Below, one piece after another: positions 25,536-33,857 of a stretch of DNA of 50,400 bases. Both the position numbers and the translations under genes were made by a program. Source of the stretch: PVC group bacterium (lineage in GTDB: Bacteria; Omnitrophota; Gorgyraeia; B26-G9); assembly GCA_024231215.1 (NCBI GenBank), contig JAAEQR010000099.1, positions 1-50,400 of the forward strand, written 5' to 3'. The notes under the pieces are model-generated. The model saw nothing but the letters and a program-made list of their open reading frames with translations, did no database searches and was not told the DNA's origin. Positions within the stretch are counted from its first letter, which is position 1; the number at the start of each line of letters is the position of its first letter.

Positions 25536-25567
25536 AAAAGGGTAGGCTTTTACAGCTACCCTTTTTT
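25536..25567 (+). terminator. Intrinsic terminator after the ATPase gene
   Basis: AAAAGGGTAG (25,536-25,545) pairs with CTACCCTTTT (25,556-25,565) and runs into a T-rich tract, 30 nt after the stop codon at 25,506. Confidence 0.9.
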
Positions 25568-25897
25568 ATTTACTATCTGCTTAGTAACCACTTCTTATAA
25601 ACATGTTACTCCTGTTCATCTTGTTAAACTATCTTGATTCAATACTATCGTGCTTTATTAATAATACCGTTTCACAAAATCAGATAAAATTATACTTTTT
25701 TATGCAACATACTATCCTCCAAACAGTTACTCGTGTCACTACCACATACATTAGTACAAACCTATGGATAAACAATCTCTGAAACCTGTAAGTTAACATA
25801 GAATCTTTATTCCTCGGTTTTGTAACATTAATTTGTGAATAGTAGCAGCTAACCTCAAAATTGTCGAGATCAGCCGCCACTATTCATCCCAGCTCCT
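25568..25897. other. AT-rich intergenic region, no convincing gene
   Basis: About 330 nt without a supported gene. A loose inverted repeat joins GAACAACTTGAACATGTTTT (from 25,512) with AAACATGTTACTCCTGTTCA (from 25,600). A near DnaA-box (TTATCCATA on the minus strand) lies around 25,770. A minus-strand 66-codon frame (25,680-25,880) starts with GTG 14 nt after GGAG, but its composition looks random. The region could hold the replication origin of the island, but nothing here shows that. Confidence 0.35.
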
Positions 25898-26269
25898 TTA
25901 TCCCGCAACCATCATAAGCTCTTTTATCTTTGCGGAAGCTTCTTTTGTATTAAGCAAATCAATATTATCAAGCTCAACTCCTCTATCTTGAGATAACCTC
26001 ACAAGCAAGCATTTCTGCTTCTGAGTAATTAGTCTATTATGACCATTTCCATTCCCATTTCTATGAGGCCCCCCCACTTCTCCCTTAGCTGTAAGATCAA
26101 GCATATCACTATCTGAATTAATTTGTCTTAAAATAGCTGTCTTGGCCATGACAAACAAATCATCTACTATTGAGTCAGCCTGTTCTCTCGGAACATCTCC
26201 CATTGTTTCCATGGTGACACTATATGATTCTCCATTGCTTCTATATCCATAATTTGCTAAGATTCTCAT
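25898..26269 (-). CDS. Hypothetical element protein with C-terminal ASxxIxxL-type motif
   Basis: 123 residues. The N-terminal half resembles nucleic-acid-annealing accessory proteins (YSVTMETMGDVPREQADSIV). A Gly/Asn-rich linker (GGPHRNGNGNGH) follows, then a short C-terminal module ITQKQKCLLVRLSQDRGVEL and KEASAKIKELM. Modules of the form T-x-K-Q...A-S-x-x-I-x-x-L occur at the ends of plasmid and phage recombination or replication proteins. It is the last of four small minus-strand genes (26.9 kb leftward), probably one operon, where element-specific DNA functions are expected. Family not certain. Confidence 0.6.
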   Translation of the reverse strand: MRILANYGYRSNGESYSVTMETMGDVPREQADSIVDDLFVMAKTAILRQINSDSDMLDLTAKGEVGGPHRNGNGNGHNRLITQKQKCLLVRLSQDRGVELDNIDLLNTKEASAKIKELMMVAG

Positions 26270-26286
26270 TTGCCTCTCCTTTCAAT

Positions 26287-26517
26287 TCAGAAGCCTTGGT
26301 ACCAAGACTCATTTTTAACATTATGTCCTCTTTGATAAGATAATAGTGGCCTAATACCACCTAAACAACTAAGACACATTAATCCATAATCAGTAGAAAA
26401 ACACTCTTCAGCTGTGACCCCCTTTTCATTCACTAATAATGTGTTGCAATAATCACATACTCGCGGCTCTCCATCATCAAGACGCACAAAGATAATAAAT
26501 TGGTTATCGTTCTGCAT
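26287..26517 (-). CDS. Small zinc-finger protein
   Basis: 76 residues. CDYC (residues about 21-24) and CLSC (about 48-51) give a likely four-Cys zinc site, with one more Cys (ECFST) between. No other domain is visible. Its start overlaps the end of the upstream gene by 14 nt, so translation is coupled. Small zinc fingers of this kind are common in phage and integrative element operons as DNA- or protein-binding adaptors. Function unknown. Confidence 0.65.
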   Translation of the reverse strand: MQNDNQFIIFVRLDDGEPRVCDYCNTLLVNEKGVTAEECFSTDYGLMCLSCLGGIRPLLSYQRGHNVKNESWYQGF

Positions 26518-26674
26518 TCACATACCTCCTTTTAATTTGTTCCTGTTTTTCCCAGAGCTCATCAAGTTCTTCACGTTCACTGAAAACCATTTCCGGATCT
26601 TCTGCACATTCAATACGTGCTATCAAATTGCTTATGTGCAAAGCCAAACATTTTATTTCCTCCTCAACGGTCAT
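26504..26674 (-). CDS. Small acidic hypothetical protein
   Basis: 56 residues from ATG 26,674, which has AGGAGG 8 nt upstream; a longer frame would begin inside the leader hairpin. The protein is helical and charged (TVEEEIKCLALHISNLIARI, then EREELDELWEKQEQIKRRY), probably a short coiled coil. A strong terminator-like hairpin precedes its Shine-Dalgarno. It overlaps the zinc-finger gene by 14 nt. Family unknown. Confidence 0.6.
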   Translation of the reverse strand: MTVEEEIKCLALHISNLIARIECAEDPEMVFSEREELDELWEKQEQIKRRYVNAER

Positions 26675-26700
26675 TCTCATCACCTCCTTTTTCCGGGCAT

Positions 26701-26728
26701 AAAAAAAGAGAGCCTTCTTAGACTCTCT
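26701..26728 (-). terminator. Leader hairpin with U7 before the 26,674 start
   Basis: AGAGAG (26,728-26,723 on the minus strand) pairs with CTCTCT (26,712-26,707) and is followed by seven U. The U-run ends 26 nt before the start codon, leaving room only for the Shine-Dalgarno. Confidence 0.75.
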
Positions 26729-26869
26729 CAATATCCGTTATTTATAAATTCTTATTGTCCCTTTAGAACATTTCCCTACTTAATCGCCAATAAAAGATAA
26801 ACGCTGATAAGCCACGTTTACTTCTAAAACTGTGACGATAAGCAAAATAAAATCTTCTCTTAAATCTTG

Positions 26870-27085
26870 TCATACTCCCTCCTTTCCTTCATTGTTGAAA
26901 TAGCAATGAGAACAATCACCGTTATTCCCATCTTCTTGGCAAACAGAGCAAACTCTTACCTTATCCGCTCTTATTAGCCCCAGGATCAATAGTTCATCCA
27001 GAATCTTGGTCATAGGCTTTTGATACGCTCTTTTGACCCGATAAAGGGTTTTTACGGCATTGTCCTTAATCATTGGTTGATACAT
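26870..27085 (-). CDS. Small protein with zinc-finger C-terminus
   Basis: 71 residues from ATG 27,085 (GGAGG 9 nt upstream). The N-terminal half is helical and basic (TLYRVKRAYQKPMTKILDEL). The C-terminal half has CSVCQEDGNNGDCSHC, two CxxC pairs 7 residues apart, a probable zinc site. It could be a DNA-binding regulator of the small-gene operon that follows. The sequence does not belong to a family I can name. Confidence 0.6.
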   Translation of the reverse strand: MYQPMIKDNAVKTLYRVKRAYQKPMTKILDELLILGLIRADKVRVCSVCQEDGNNGDCSHCYFNNEGKEGV

Positions 27086-27137
27086 TAGCACTCACCTCCT
27101 TCCTAGTTTACTTTTTAAAAAGTTAAAGTAAGTAGGC

Positions 27138-27184
27138 AAAAAAATACCCTCCCCAATATTCAATGAATATCAGCAAGGGTTATT
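27138..27184 (-). terminator. Leader hairpin with U7 before the 27,085 start
   Basis: On the minus strand ATAACCCT pairs with AGGGTAT (with an inner ATATTCATTGAATAT palindrome) and is followed by seven U. The U-run ends 52 nt before the start codon. The rest of the gap 27,092-27,306 shows no gene. Confidence 0.65.
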
Positions 27185-27306
27185 TATATAAGTGACGTCG
27201 GCCACGAAAGTGAACTAGTAAAAATTATATAGTTCTCTCAGAACCTGTAGGAATTTTTTGAGAAATTTTAGGTGCGTAAAAGGATTTGATTAGAAGCGAA
27301 GTTTAA

Positions 27307-28335
27307 TCAGCTTTGTTTTGCTCCGCAGAAAGGACATTTATTAACAGTGTTATTTATATCGTAATTGCAGTTTTTGCAAAATTTGCGACCCTTAAATTCA
27401 AGTTCTGCAATATGAGCTTTATTTGCGGGTTTCACGGAAGATTGGTCGGTTTCAACAACCTGATTATCAACCATGAAATCTGCTTTAGTTCCTGCATAAT
27501 TTATCAGTTCATTAATGCGATCTGTTAAATATGGATGACTTTTAAATGCAATATTAATATTGCTGTAAAAATTTTTTTGTTTGGTTTGCTCTATAAGTTC
27601 TTTTAAATTTAGTTGCTTTAGTAAAGCATCTGACCCCACTAATAGTTTCGCCAAAGCTCGCAAAGAACCTTCTATGTCCATAGCAGCCATTAACCCGGCT
27701 CTATCCGCAGTAAATTCCGCACTTCTACTCCATGCCATAAGTGGGGCACAAAGAGGCTCAGTAATAATTTGTAGTAAGAATGCTGCGCCTTCTGTGAGAA
27801 AATACAAGATTGTATTACATAAAACATGCTGACTCTTTATGTGCCCCATTTCATGTCCTATTATAAAAGCAAGCTCTCTGTCATTAAAAGCATCCACTAA
27901 TGATGAATGCAAAAGTATAAAATGATTTTTATCTGTTCCATACGTATGCGCATTAAAAGTTGGATCATATTTTAGAAATAATTCAGGAACCTGCATGTTT
28001 AATCGATTTGCACAAAATTCTGCTATTTTATGGATCCGGGGGATTTGACTCGAAGATACCTTAACTGCATTTCCAATTAATTCGGCACGATGCAATGGGA
28101 ATGTCCAATATTTTATAACTAAATTAGCCGCTTCCTTTAGCAATGGAATCTTTGATGAAAGTTCTCTGATGGTTAGATCTGAAGACAGTGCATATTCTTT
28201 TTCGCTAAAGTCCGCTTTTGTATTTACAACCAATTCACAATCCTTTGGAAAAACAAAGCTGCAATTTCTACAATAAGACCTATCTTCCGATGAAAAGTTT
28301 CCGCATTTAGGACATTTTATCTGTTCGTAAGACAT
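27307..28335 (-). CDS. M48-type zinc metallopeptidase with flanking zinc ribbons
   Basis: 342 residues. A four-Cys zinc ribbon opens the protein (CPKCGNFSSEDRSYCRNC) and another closes it (CKNCNYDINNTVNKCPFC). The peptidase has the M48 signature LAFIIGHEMGHIKSQH, the downstream glutamate in EFTADRAGLMAA and hydrophobic segments (ILYFLTEGAAFLLQIITEPL) that may associate with membrane. M48 enzymes such as HtpX degrade damaged membrane proteins. The start lies one nucleotide after the stop of the upstream zinc-ribbon/TPR gene, so the two proteins are co-produced and probably partners. No signal peptide, so the active site is expected in the cytoplasm. Confidence 0.9.
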   Translation of the reverse strand: MSYEQIKCPKCGNFSSEDRSYCRNCSFVFPKDCELVVNTKADFSEKEYALSSDLTIRELSSKIPLLKEAANLVIKYWTFPLHRAELIGNAVKVSSSQIPRIHKIAEFCANRLNMQVPELFLKYDPTFNAHTYGTDKNHFILLHSSLVDAFNDRELAFIIGHEMGHIKSQHVLCNTILYFLTEGAAFLLQIITEPLCAPLMAWSRSAEFTADRAGLMAAMDIEGSLRALAKLLVGSDALLKQLNLKELIEQTKQKNFYSNINIAFKSHPYLTDRINELINYAGTKADFMVDNQVVETDQSSVKPANKAHIAELEFKGRKFCKNCNYDINNTVNKCPFCGAKQS

Positions 28336-29961
28336 TTATCCTCCAACTTTTTCTAATAAATCAAGTCTTTTAACAACGTCTTTATATTTTATATTTTTAG
28401 CAATCAGCTTATGATAACACTTTTTAGCTTGTTTAGGATCTGTTGTTTCGCATATATTACCCAGTTCGTATAATAAATCCATAACCTCATCATCTAAGAC
28501 CAGTTGGGCAAGTTGACTATATGCCACTTCGTACATCTTTCGCTCGATAAATGCTTTTACGATAACTTTTAATGCTTGCCTGCTGTCAATAGTTGTATTC
28601 GTTAAATCCTTTTTTAGAAGTTCTTGCAATTGCTCTATCTGCTCATCTACTTTTCCAATTTTTCCATAAGCTAAAGCTAAATGATACCTAATTAAAACAA
28701 CATCAGGATTACCCCTCAAAAATAGCTCATATAGATTTGCTGCCTTGTCAAAATTTCCTTTTAACACCAAAGCCTTCCCTAATATTGCAATCACCTCTAT
28801 TTTTAAATCTATATCTATGGTTTTCGAAAGTGCTTTCTCGTAAATTTCCATCGCTTCTTTTCCCATAGAACCAAGAGCTAAAAAATTCTTAGCTAATGCG
28901 ATAACTGCCTCATCATTTTCTTGCCTAGCTAAAATAATTCTACCTTCTTGGATTGACTGATCATGTTGTTTTGTTTCATATAGCATTTTCATTAATAACA
29001 ATCGAGACTTGTAATCATCTTTACAAAATAACAACTTCTCTTTTAGTATTTCTATAGTGATTTTACAATCGAAATCATTTTTTTTTGAAAGATAATACTG
29101 CGACAAGTATTCAATGCAACTCTTCCTTAAATCTACTCCTAAGCTATCATAATGATCTTCTATGAAACTTATCGCATCAGTTTTCCGTATCTCGACTTTT
29201 ACATATGATTGTATTAAGATTTCAATTAGTTGCGAATCTACAGATACCCCGTCATCTCTAAATGATTCTAATTCTTTTATTGCTTCATCAAACTCTCCCA
29301 TCGCACAATAGCATTTTGCAATCTTGATACTTAAAGAATAATTTTTATCACCTAATTGTTGTGCTTCTTTAAAAGCAGCTAAAGCTTTCTCTGTTTGATG
29401 CATATGGAACAGCCATTGATCTCCCGCACAAACCAAATCCTTTTGTTTTGCTTCTTGTTCTTTTTCTCTTCTATCTAACAAATAGCTAGCTTGTTTTCTT
29501 AATCCCTTATATGCCTTATCTCTCTCTTTGTTTCCCCATTTTCCTGATGCAGCAGATTTGTAAATAATATAACTACCTGCTAAAGGGTTAGTAGCAGCCA
29601 ACAAGGCCCCTATCCCCATCTTTAATAGTTGCGTAGCATCTTTGCCTAAGCCACTTGTAAAAAGCTTTCTATTAAGCCCCACAAAACCTTCAGAATTTCC
29701 ACACTCATAGCATTTATAATCGCTTTCTAAGTTCAGTTTTTTGCACCTTTTACATATTTTAAAATCATCTAAGTAAAATGTTTTACCATTTCTAAGAAGA
29801 TGCCAGTCTGCCATATTATCAGTTTCGTAATCATTAGACTGTTGCTGTTTAGTCTCCTTCTTGCCTTCTGTCAATGAAACAGCATCTAATGGCCCTGTAC
29901 AATGGAAGCAAACCTTCCAACTATCATCATATTTTTTATTGCATTTTGAACAATACATCAT
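28336..29961 (-). CDS. Zinc-ribbon and TPR scaffold protein
   Basis: 541 residues. Two zinc ribbons come first (CSKCNKKYDDSWKVCFHC; CKRCKKLNLESDYKCYEC). Then a Gly/Ala-rich hydrophobic hairpin (MGIGALLAATNPLAGSYIIY) may enter the membrane, and a basic coiled coil follows. The remaining 350 residues are helical TPR-like repeats (ALAAFKEAQQLGDKNYS, GEFDEAIKELESF). TPR arrays bind partner proteins. The stop abuts the start of the M48 peptidase gene, so I infer that it presents substrates to, or anchors, that peptidase. No close family is known to me. Confidence 0.75.
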   Translation of the reverse strand: MMYCSKCNKKYDDSWKVCFHCTGPLDAVSLTEGKKETKQQQSNDYETDNMADWHLLRNGKTFYLDDFKICKRCKKLNLESDYKCYECGNSEGFVGLNRKLFTSGLGKDATQLLKMGIGALLAATNPLAGSYIIYKSAASGKWGNKERDKAYKGLRKQASYLLDRREKEQEAKQKDLVCAGDQWLFHMHQTEKALAAFKEAQQLGDKNYSLSIKIAKCYCAMGEFDEAIKELESFRDDGVSVDSQLIEILIQSYVKVEIRKTDAISFIEDHYDSLGVDLRKSCIEYLSQYYLSKKNDFDCKITIEILKEKLLFCKDDYKSRLLLMKMLYETKQHDQSIQEGRIILARQENDEAVIALAKNFLALGSMGKEAMEIYEKALSKTIDIDLKIEVIAILGKALVLKGNFDKAANLYELFLRGNPDVVLIRYHLALAYGKIGKVDEQIEQLQELLKKDLTNTTIDSRQALKVIVKAFIERKMYEVAYSQLAQLVLDDEVMDLLYELGNICETTDPKQAKKCYHKLIAKNIKYKDVVKRLDLLEKVGG

Positions 29962-30006
29962 TTTATATATTCCTGCTTCAGAACTACTTGTTCTAACCCA
30001 ATTACG

Positions 30007-30195
30007 CTAATCCTTGATTGTTTTAACTTCTCTTTCTTCAATCCATTTTTCAATCTTTTGAAGGTCAAACTTTACTAATCGACCCACTTTCACATAAGGA
30101 ATTTTCTTGTAGCATACCCAAACAGAAAGTGTTCCAGCCTTAATATCCAAATATTCAGCAAGTTCTTTTATTCCCACAAATCGCTTTTCTATCAT
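30007..30195 (-). CDS. Excisionase-type HTH protein (second copy in the island)
   Basis: 62 residues from ATG 30,195, directly after a GGGGGAG run; an alternative TTG at 30,225 would overlap the previous gene by 17 nt. It is a single HTH_17-type domain: FVGIKELAEYLDIKAGTLSV, KIPYVKVGRLVKFDLQKIE. It could be a second recombination directionality factor or a small regulator. It lies downstream of an M48 lipoprotein gene on the same strand, away from int. Start choice uncertain. Confidence 0.65.
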   Translation of the reverse strand: MIEKRFVGIKELAEYLDIKAGTLSVWVCYKKIPYVKVGRLVKFDLQKIEKWIEEREVKTIKD

Positions 30196-30208
30196 CTCCC
30201 CCACATTC

Positions 30209-31117
30209 TCAATCAGCAGCTGCAAGCCATCTTATTACTTTTCCTGACTTAAAAGTAATATGTCCCACATTCTGATATGTCCAAACTTCTCTCGAACTTG
30301 CTTTAGCAATAACATTAGGTTTTCCAAAAATATTTATTACTTCCTCATTAGACATATCCACTTTCAATAAACTAAATTGTTCCAAAGAAGCTATTTCTTT
30401 CGATACTTGTTTTTGTTTCTTAACTTTTACCTTTTCTCCTATTACTTGAGGCTGTAACATATCTTGCACATCCTTTATTTCTGCTTCTATATCGGGATGT
30501 ACGCTGAATAGCCCAGGGGAAGACTTACACTTGCGTAGTAAACACAACATCGTTTCTTTTGAATACCCTAATCTAGCTAAATAAACCACCCCTTGCCTAT
30601 TCGCTTCTAACTCTGCTTTCTTCCCATAGGAGCTAACTATTACTGGATTTGCAACTAAGTTCCCATACCCAGCATACGGAACAAATAAATTAGCAATCTC
30701 AAAAACAGCAGTTGTAGCATTAGATTTTTTGACCTTTCGATCTATATGTTTAAGTTCTGCGTGTGCCAGTTCATGCGCCCATAAAGCCAACAAGTCTTCT
30801 TCTGTATAATTTTCTGCACTTGCTGTTGTTATGACAAACGACCTGCCCCTAGCCCCGCTGGGATCTTTATATGTGCCAATATGGGCTGCACTATAATTTT
30901 CCTTACCTGTACTTTTTACAAAATATACGTTCACTGGGGTACTTGTTATTCCCGTAACAGCATGTACTTTATTTACAGCAGTCATTACTTTTGATGTGAA
31001 TGGATATGTCTTATAATCCACAACTTTAGCACCGCGAGGTAATCTTGCAGATGTAGTCGCACACCCGCTTAATATCATCGCTAGCATTGTAACCTGTATT
31101 ATTTTTTTTATCTCCAC
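30209..31117 (-). CDS. M48-family lipoprotein peptidase with BamE-like tail
   Basis: 302 residues. The lipobox LSGC lies at residues 16-19. The peptidase motif is LLALWAHELAHAELKHID (HExxH), followed by a Glu in KAELEANRQGVVYLA. The last 60 residues (LEQFSLLKVDMSNEEVINIF, GKPNVIAKASSREVWTYQ) match the SmpA/BamE-like fold that binds outer-membrane assembly partners. It therefore should be an outer-membrane-facing or periplasmic protease, similar in plan to BepA/LoiP quality-control enzymes. It differs from the cytoplasmic-type M48 protein at 27.3 kb, giving the island two M48 peptidases. Confidence 0.85.
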   Translation of the reverse strand: MEIKKIIQVTMLAMILSGCATTSARLPRGAKVVDYKTYPFTSKVMTAVNKVHAVTGITSTPVNVYFVKSTGKENYSAAHIGTYKDPSGARGRSFVITTASAENYTEEDLLALWAHELAHAELKHIDRKVKKSNATTAVFEIANLFVPYAGYGNLVANPVIVSSYGKKAELEANRQGVVYLARLGYSKETMLCLLRKCKSSPGLFSVHPDIEAEIKDVQDMLQPQVIGEKVKVKKQKQVSKEIASLEQFSLLKVDMSNEEVINIFGKPNVIAKASSREVWTYQNVGHITFKSGKVIRWLAAAD

Positions 31118-31172
31118 AATTTCCTTTTATTTTTTCGCTGCTTCTTCCTTGCTTTTTGCTAACTTCTGTCGT

Positions 31173-31697
31173 TTAATGCTTGATGGGCCAAATCACTTTT
31201 CCTAATTGATCTTCTGGAAATAATATTATAATTGCTTTCTGCCTCAGATACTTCGGAGATAAACCTTTTGAGTAAGCAACATAATCTTGAACTGCTTTAA
31301 TTGCAGTCTGTCCTTTTCTGTAAGGTATGGACCTGCCGAGCAAATCTACTTTGCGACCTATAAAAGATTCTGCCCCGCGTGTTTTTCCGAATTTAGGGAG
31401 ACCAAAGTCTTTTTTCACATTTCGACGATATGGAAAGGGTCTTTTCGGATGTTCCTTATAAAAAGACCATACATCAAAGTCTTTGATTTCATTTTTACCA
31501 TCTAAGTAATGTAAAGCAGCCCCTTGACACAAAGCAACACATAATAATTTATCTTTATAAAGTGTCCCTGTCTCAGTTTTTCTCTTGAATAAATCTTTGC
31601 GGTCTTCATAAGCAATTCTTGCAAGTCTTTTGAGATCTTGCTGAGTTATTTTTTTTGTAGATCTTTCTTCCGTTTTGTTCGCCATATAACTACTCAT
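31173..31697 (-). CDS. Conserved-looking cytoplasmic protein, unknown
   Basis: 174 residues, no signal peptide, basic. Distinct blocks are LCVALCQGAALHYLDGKNEI, DFDVWSFYKEHPKRPFPYRR and FIGRKVDLLGRSI. The G...H...KDFDVW spacing is reminiscent of nucleotidyltransferase-fold active sites, but I would not call it that without a profile search. A second in-frame ATG (MANKTEERS) would remove four residues. It lies between the M48 lipoprotein and the voltage-sensor remnant with no coupling. I think it is a real gene because of its codon-like regularity and motifs. Confidence 0.65.
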   Translation of the reverse strand: MSSYMANKTEERSTKKITQQDLKRLARIAYEDRKDLFKRKTETGTLYKDKLLCVALCQGAALHYLDGKNEIKDFDVWSFYKEHPKRPFPYRRNVKKDFGLPKFGKTRGAESFIGRKVDLLGRSIPYRKGQTAIKAVQDYVAYSKGLSPKYLRQKAIIILFPEDQLGKVIWPIKH

Positions 31698-31716
31698 TCT
31701 CCGCCCATAAACACAA

Positions 31717-32129
31717 TTATTTTTCTTTGCTTTCCAGAATTCGTTTTATTTTTTTAGAAAATCTAAAACTATCAAGCCCCTGTTTTATTTTCCTGTTTAT
31801 TTTAAACCTTTTTAAAAATTTAATTTTTCTCTCTAACCTTGCTCCCTTCATAAATCTTACTATTCTTAGCATTTTCGCAACTCTAAATATTCTAAAAAAT
31901 GGGACAACCAGCAAGACATCAATCCAATGCTTTTGGAAAAATTGTGGTATACTTTTACATTGTTTACAGATAAAAAGCAAATCCACTATAAAGACGCTAA
32001 GCATAGCCAAACTAATTATATTACAAAAATCTCGGATTGTTCCCGTAGCAAAACAGGATATACCAAAAAAATCAACCAAACAATAGAAACGCTATCAACA
32101 AACTGTGCCCAAGTGTCTTTTTTTATCAC
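31717..32129 (-). pseudogene. Voltage-sensor-only membrane protein, frameshifted
   Basis: Two overlapping frames together encode a four-helix voltage-sensor domain without a pore. Frame one begins at GTG 32,129 and gives the S1 segment (TWAQFVDSVSIVWLIF). Frame two (from about 32,065) gives the rest of the S1-S2 region, S2 (SVFIVDLLFICKQ), S3 (KHWIDVLLVVPFF) and S4 (RIFRVAKMLRIVRFMK), with a positive residue every third position. A single -1 shift in a T7 run (32,065-32,071) joins them. It is either a decayed gene, an error at a homopolymer, or a programmed -1 shift (T TTT TTG at the site). It sits in an operon of lipoproteins and nuclease. Confidence 0.55.
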
Positions 32130-32145
32130 ATTAAGGCCCTAACAA

Positions 32146-32670
32146 TTATCTTCTCTTTTTTTTCCATTTCTCACTCTTATTTATTTGCTTGTTTATCTGC
32201 TTTTTTATTTTACTCGCTTGTCCTCTCTTCCCTCCTCCTTGTTTATTTTTTAATTTTACTCTTGTTTCTAATTCTTTTTGAATTAGATTGAATTCATCTT
32301 CTGCGGTCCCTGCCATTAGGTAATGCACATCTACCATTCGTAATATAACTTTAGTCCTATTCTTGTCCATATTTTCTAACCAAAAACCAAAATTATGAGA
32401 AGGCTTCTGGAAGTCTCCCGCGGAAATTCCCAAATCATTCTTACCAAGTATTACTCCTTCATCGAAATCTTTTTCATATATAGTTGTCACTGTATCATTT
32501 AATACTTGAACAATAGCCGTAAAAACTTCAGCATACGAATAGTTAAAAATCTTTTCCTCAATTTTGTTTGTCCGCTCCACATCTTTTCTGAAATGTGCCA
32601 AATGACTCTGAGCTGGGGCACAACCGCTTAACCCAATAATTAAAACTAGTCCTAGTATACATTTTTTCAT
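32146..32670 (-). CDS. Lysine-rich lipoprotein, unknown function
   Basis: 174 residues from ATG 32,670, which overlaps the stop of the nuclease gene by 4 nt (ATGA). The lipobox is GLSGC. The middle part (IFNYSYAEVFTAIVQVLNDT, KVILRMVDVHYLMAGTAEDE) resembles small alpha/beta lipoproteins of the outer membrane. The last 35 residues are very Lys/Arg-rich (KKQINKQINKSEKWKKKRR), possibly binding peptidoglycan or nucleic acid. Operon context with a secreted nuclease suggests an extracytoplasmic role. No family assigned. Confidence 0.7.
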   Translation of the reverse strand: MKKCILGLVLIIGLSGCAPAQSHLAHFRKDVERTNKIEEKIFNYSYAEVFTAIVQVLNDTVTTIYEKDFDEGVILGKNDLGISAGDFQKPSHNFGFWLENMDKNRTKVILRMVDVHYLMAGTAEDEFNLIQKELETRVKLKNKQGGGKRGQASKIKKQINKQINKSEKWKKKRR

Positions 32671-33239
32671 TCCCACAACCCCCTTTTGGTCTCCATTGCC
32701 TCCTCATACAACCTCTTAAACAACTCCGCATACTTAACACATGGCGGAATAGTCATAGGCGAAGCATAGCCAGACTTAACTATCTCTACATTAACAAAAG
32801 TGCCATCTGTGAGGTAAATATACGCTAACAACCGTCCATACCTATCCCGCTCCTGCACATCAAACTCAAGTCTTACCTGCTTGCCTTCTACAAGAGTTTT
32901 AGTGAACTCAGTAGCCTTTTTTCCCATTAAAGTGATGGTCTTGATGTCTTGCCCTGTCCTTTCGCTGTCTCGCTTGGTTTTACTGTTATTACGGCTCTCA
33001 GGAGTATCTATGCCTATCATCCTAACCTTTTCGCCGTTCTCAAGCTCTATGGTGTCGCCATCTACCACCTTTGTGCATTTGATGTTGTTGTAGTCATACT
33101 GCTTGCCAAGAGGGATTTTAAGTTCAAGCCCTACTGTTCCACCTGATTCGCTGTTGAGGGTTACTTTGCTAGTTTCAGCGTAGGATTCTATGGCAATAAG
33201 CAATAATATTATTGCAACTAGTAATAGTTTTTTATTCAT
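32667..33239 (-). CDS. Secreted staphylococcal-nuclease-like (thermonuclease) protein
   Basis: 190 residues: signal peptide (MNKKLLLVAIILLLIAIESYA), then an SNase OB-fold domain with CTKVVDGDTIELENGE, KVRMIGIDTPES and QERDRYGRLLAYI. The catalytic Arg, Glu (DTPE) and Arg (RYGR) positions and the Ca-binding Asp (VDGDT) are present. It should cleave DNA or RNA phosphodiester bonds outside the cytoplasm. The preceding lipoprotein genes and the following lipoprotein form one operon of exported proteins. It could digest foreign DNA or nutrients. Confidence 0.9.
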   Translation of the reverse strand: MNKKLLLVAIILLLIAIESYAETSKVTLNSESGGTVGLELKIPLGKQYDYNNIKCTKVVDGDTIELENGEKVRMIGIDTPESRNNSKTKRDSERTGQDIKTITLMGKKATEFTKTLVEGKQVRLEFDVQERDRYGRLLAYIYLTDGTFVNVEIVKSGYASPMTIPPCVKYAELFKRLYEEAMETKRGLWE

Positions 33240-33257
33240 TTTGCCTCATCGCAAGAC

Positions 33258-33857
33258 TTATAAGTTATCTAAGTCAGATCCTTCCATTTTGATTCTTTCT
33301 TTTTCATTATTAGATTCGCTTAGGTCTGGTGAGATATAGATGGGAAAGCTGTATTTTAGCGAAAGTTTTTTCTGCTCCAAAAAACCTAAACTAGTTGCTG
33401 CTGTAGCTATTTTCATTTCAATCATCACTTTTATGAGCCCACCACTGTATAAGTCACTTTCTTTTTGAAATTCTTCTATTTCTGCTCTAATCATTAAGAT
33501 TTCCGTATCGATATCATTTATTATTTTTTCATAATCTTTGGGCTGCTTGAAAATCTCTCCATCCACAGTATATTTAATATCTATAAATCGATTAATTCCA
33601 ATTTTCTTTTGCTCCAACATTGTTTTAGTATAACTCAGTATTTCCTTCCTTTGCTCAATAAGGATTTTTATAACTCCTCCTGTATATTTAGCACTTTCTT
33701 CTTCAGCCCTAGAGATTTTCCTTTTAATATTTAACAAATCTGCATTTATATCATCCGTATTTTGCACTTGTGAACATCCATTAAGAAAAACAAAAAGTGA
33801 TATAAAAATATATAACGCTGCTGAACTTACTAAAGTTAATTTTTTTCTATAGATCAT
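33258..33857 (-). CDS. Lipoprotein with internal 45-residue duplication
   Basis: 199 residues. The lipobox is FLNGC. The mature protein has two matching units: residues about 42-86 (RKISRAEEESAKYTGGVIKI, LIEQRKEI, LEQKKI) and about 121-165 (EIEEFQKESDLYSGGLIKVM, LEQKKL). Each forms two helices around a YxGG(V/L)IK turn. Such units occur in bacterial lipoproteins but have no function I know. The start overlaps the end of the upstream gene by 11 nt. It is part of the 34.4-32.1 kb operon of exported proteins. Confidence 0.75.
   Translation of the reverse strand: MIYRKKLTLVSSAALYIFISLFVFLNGCSQVQNTDDINADLLNIKRKISRAEEESAKYTGGVIKILIEQRKEILSYTKTMLEQKKIGINRFIDIKYTVDGEIFKQPKDYEKIINDIDTEILMIRAEIEEFQKESDLYSGGLIKVMIEMKIATAATSLGFLEQKKLSLKYSFPIYISPDLSESNNEKERIKMEGSDLDNL

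Noticed and set aside
25680..25880. Minus-strand 66-codon frame
   Set aside because: GTG start far from the Shine-Dalgarno and a random-looking composition; listed only as content of the gap.
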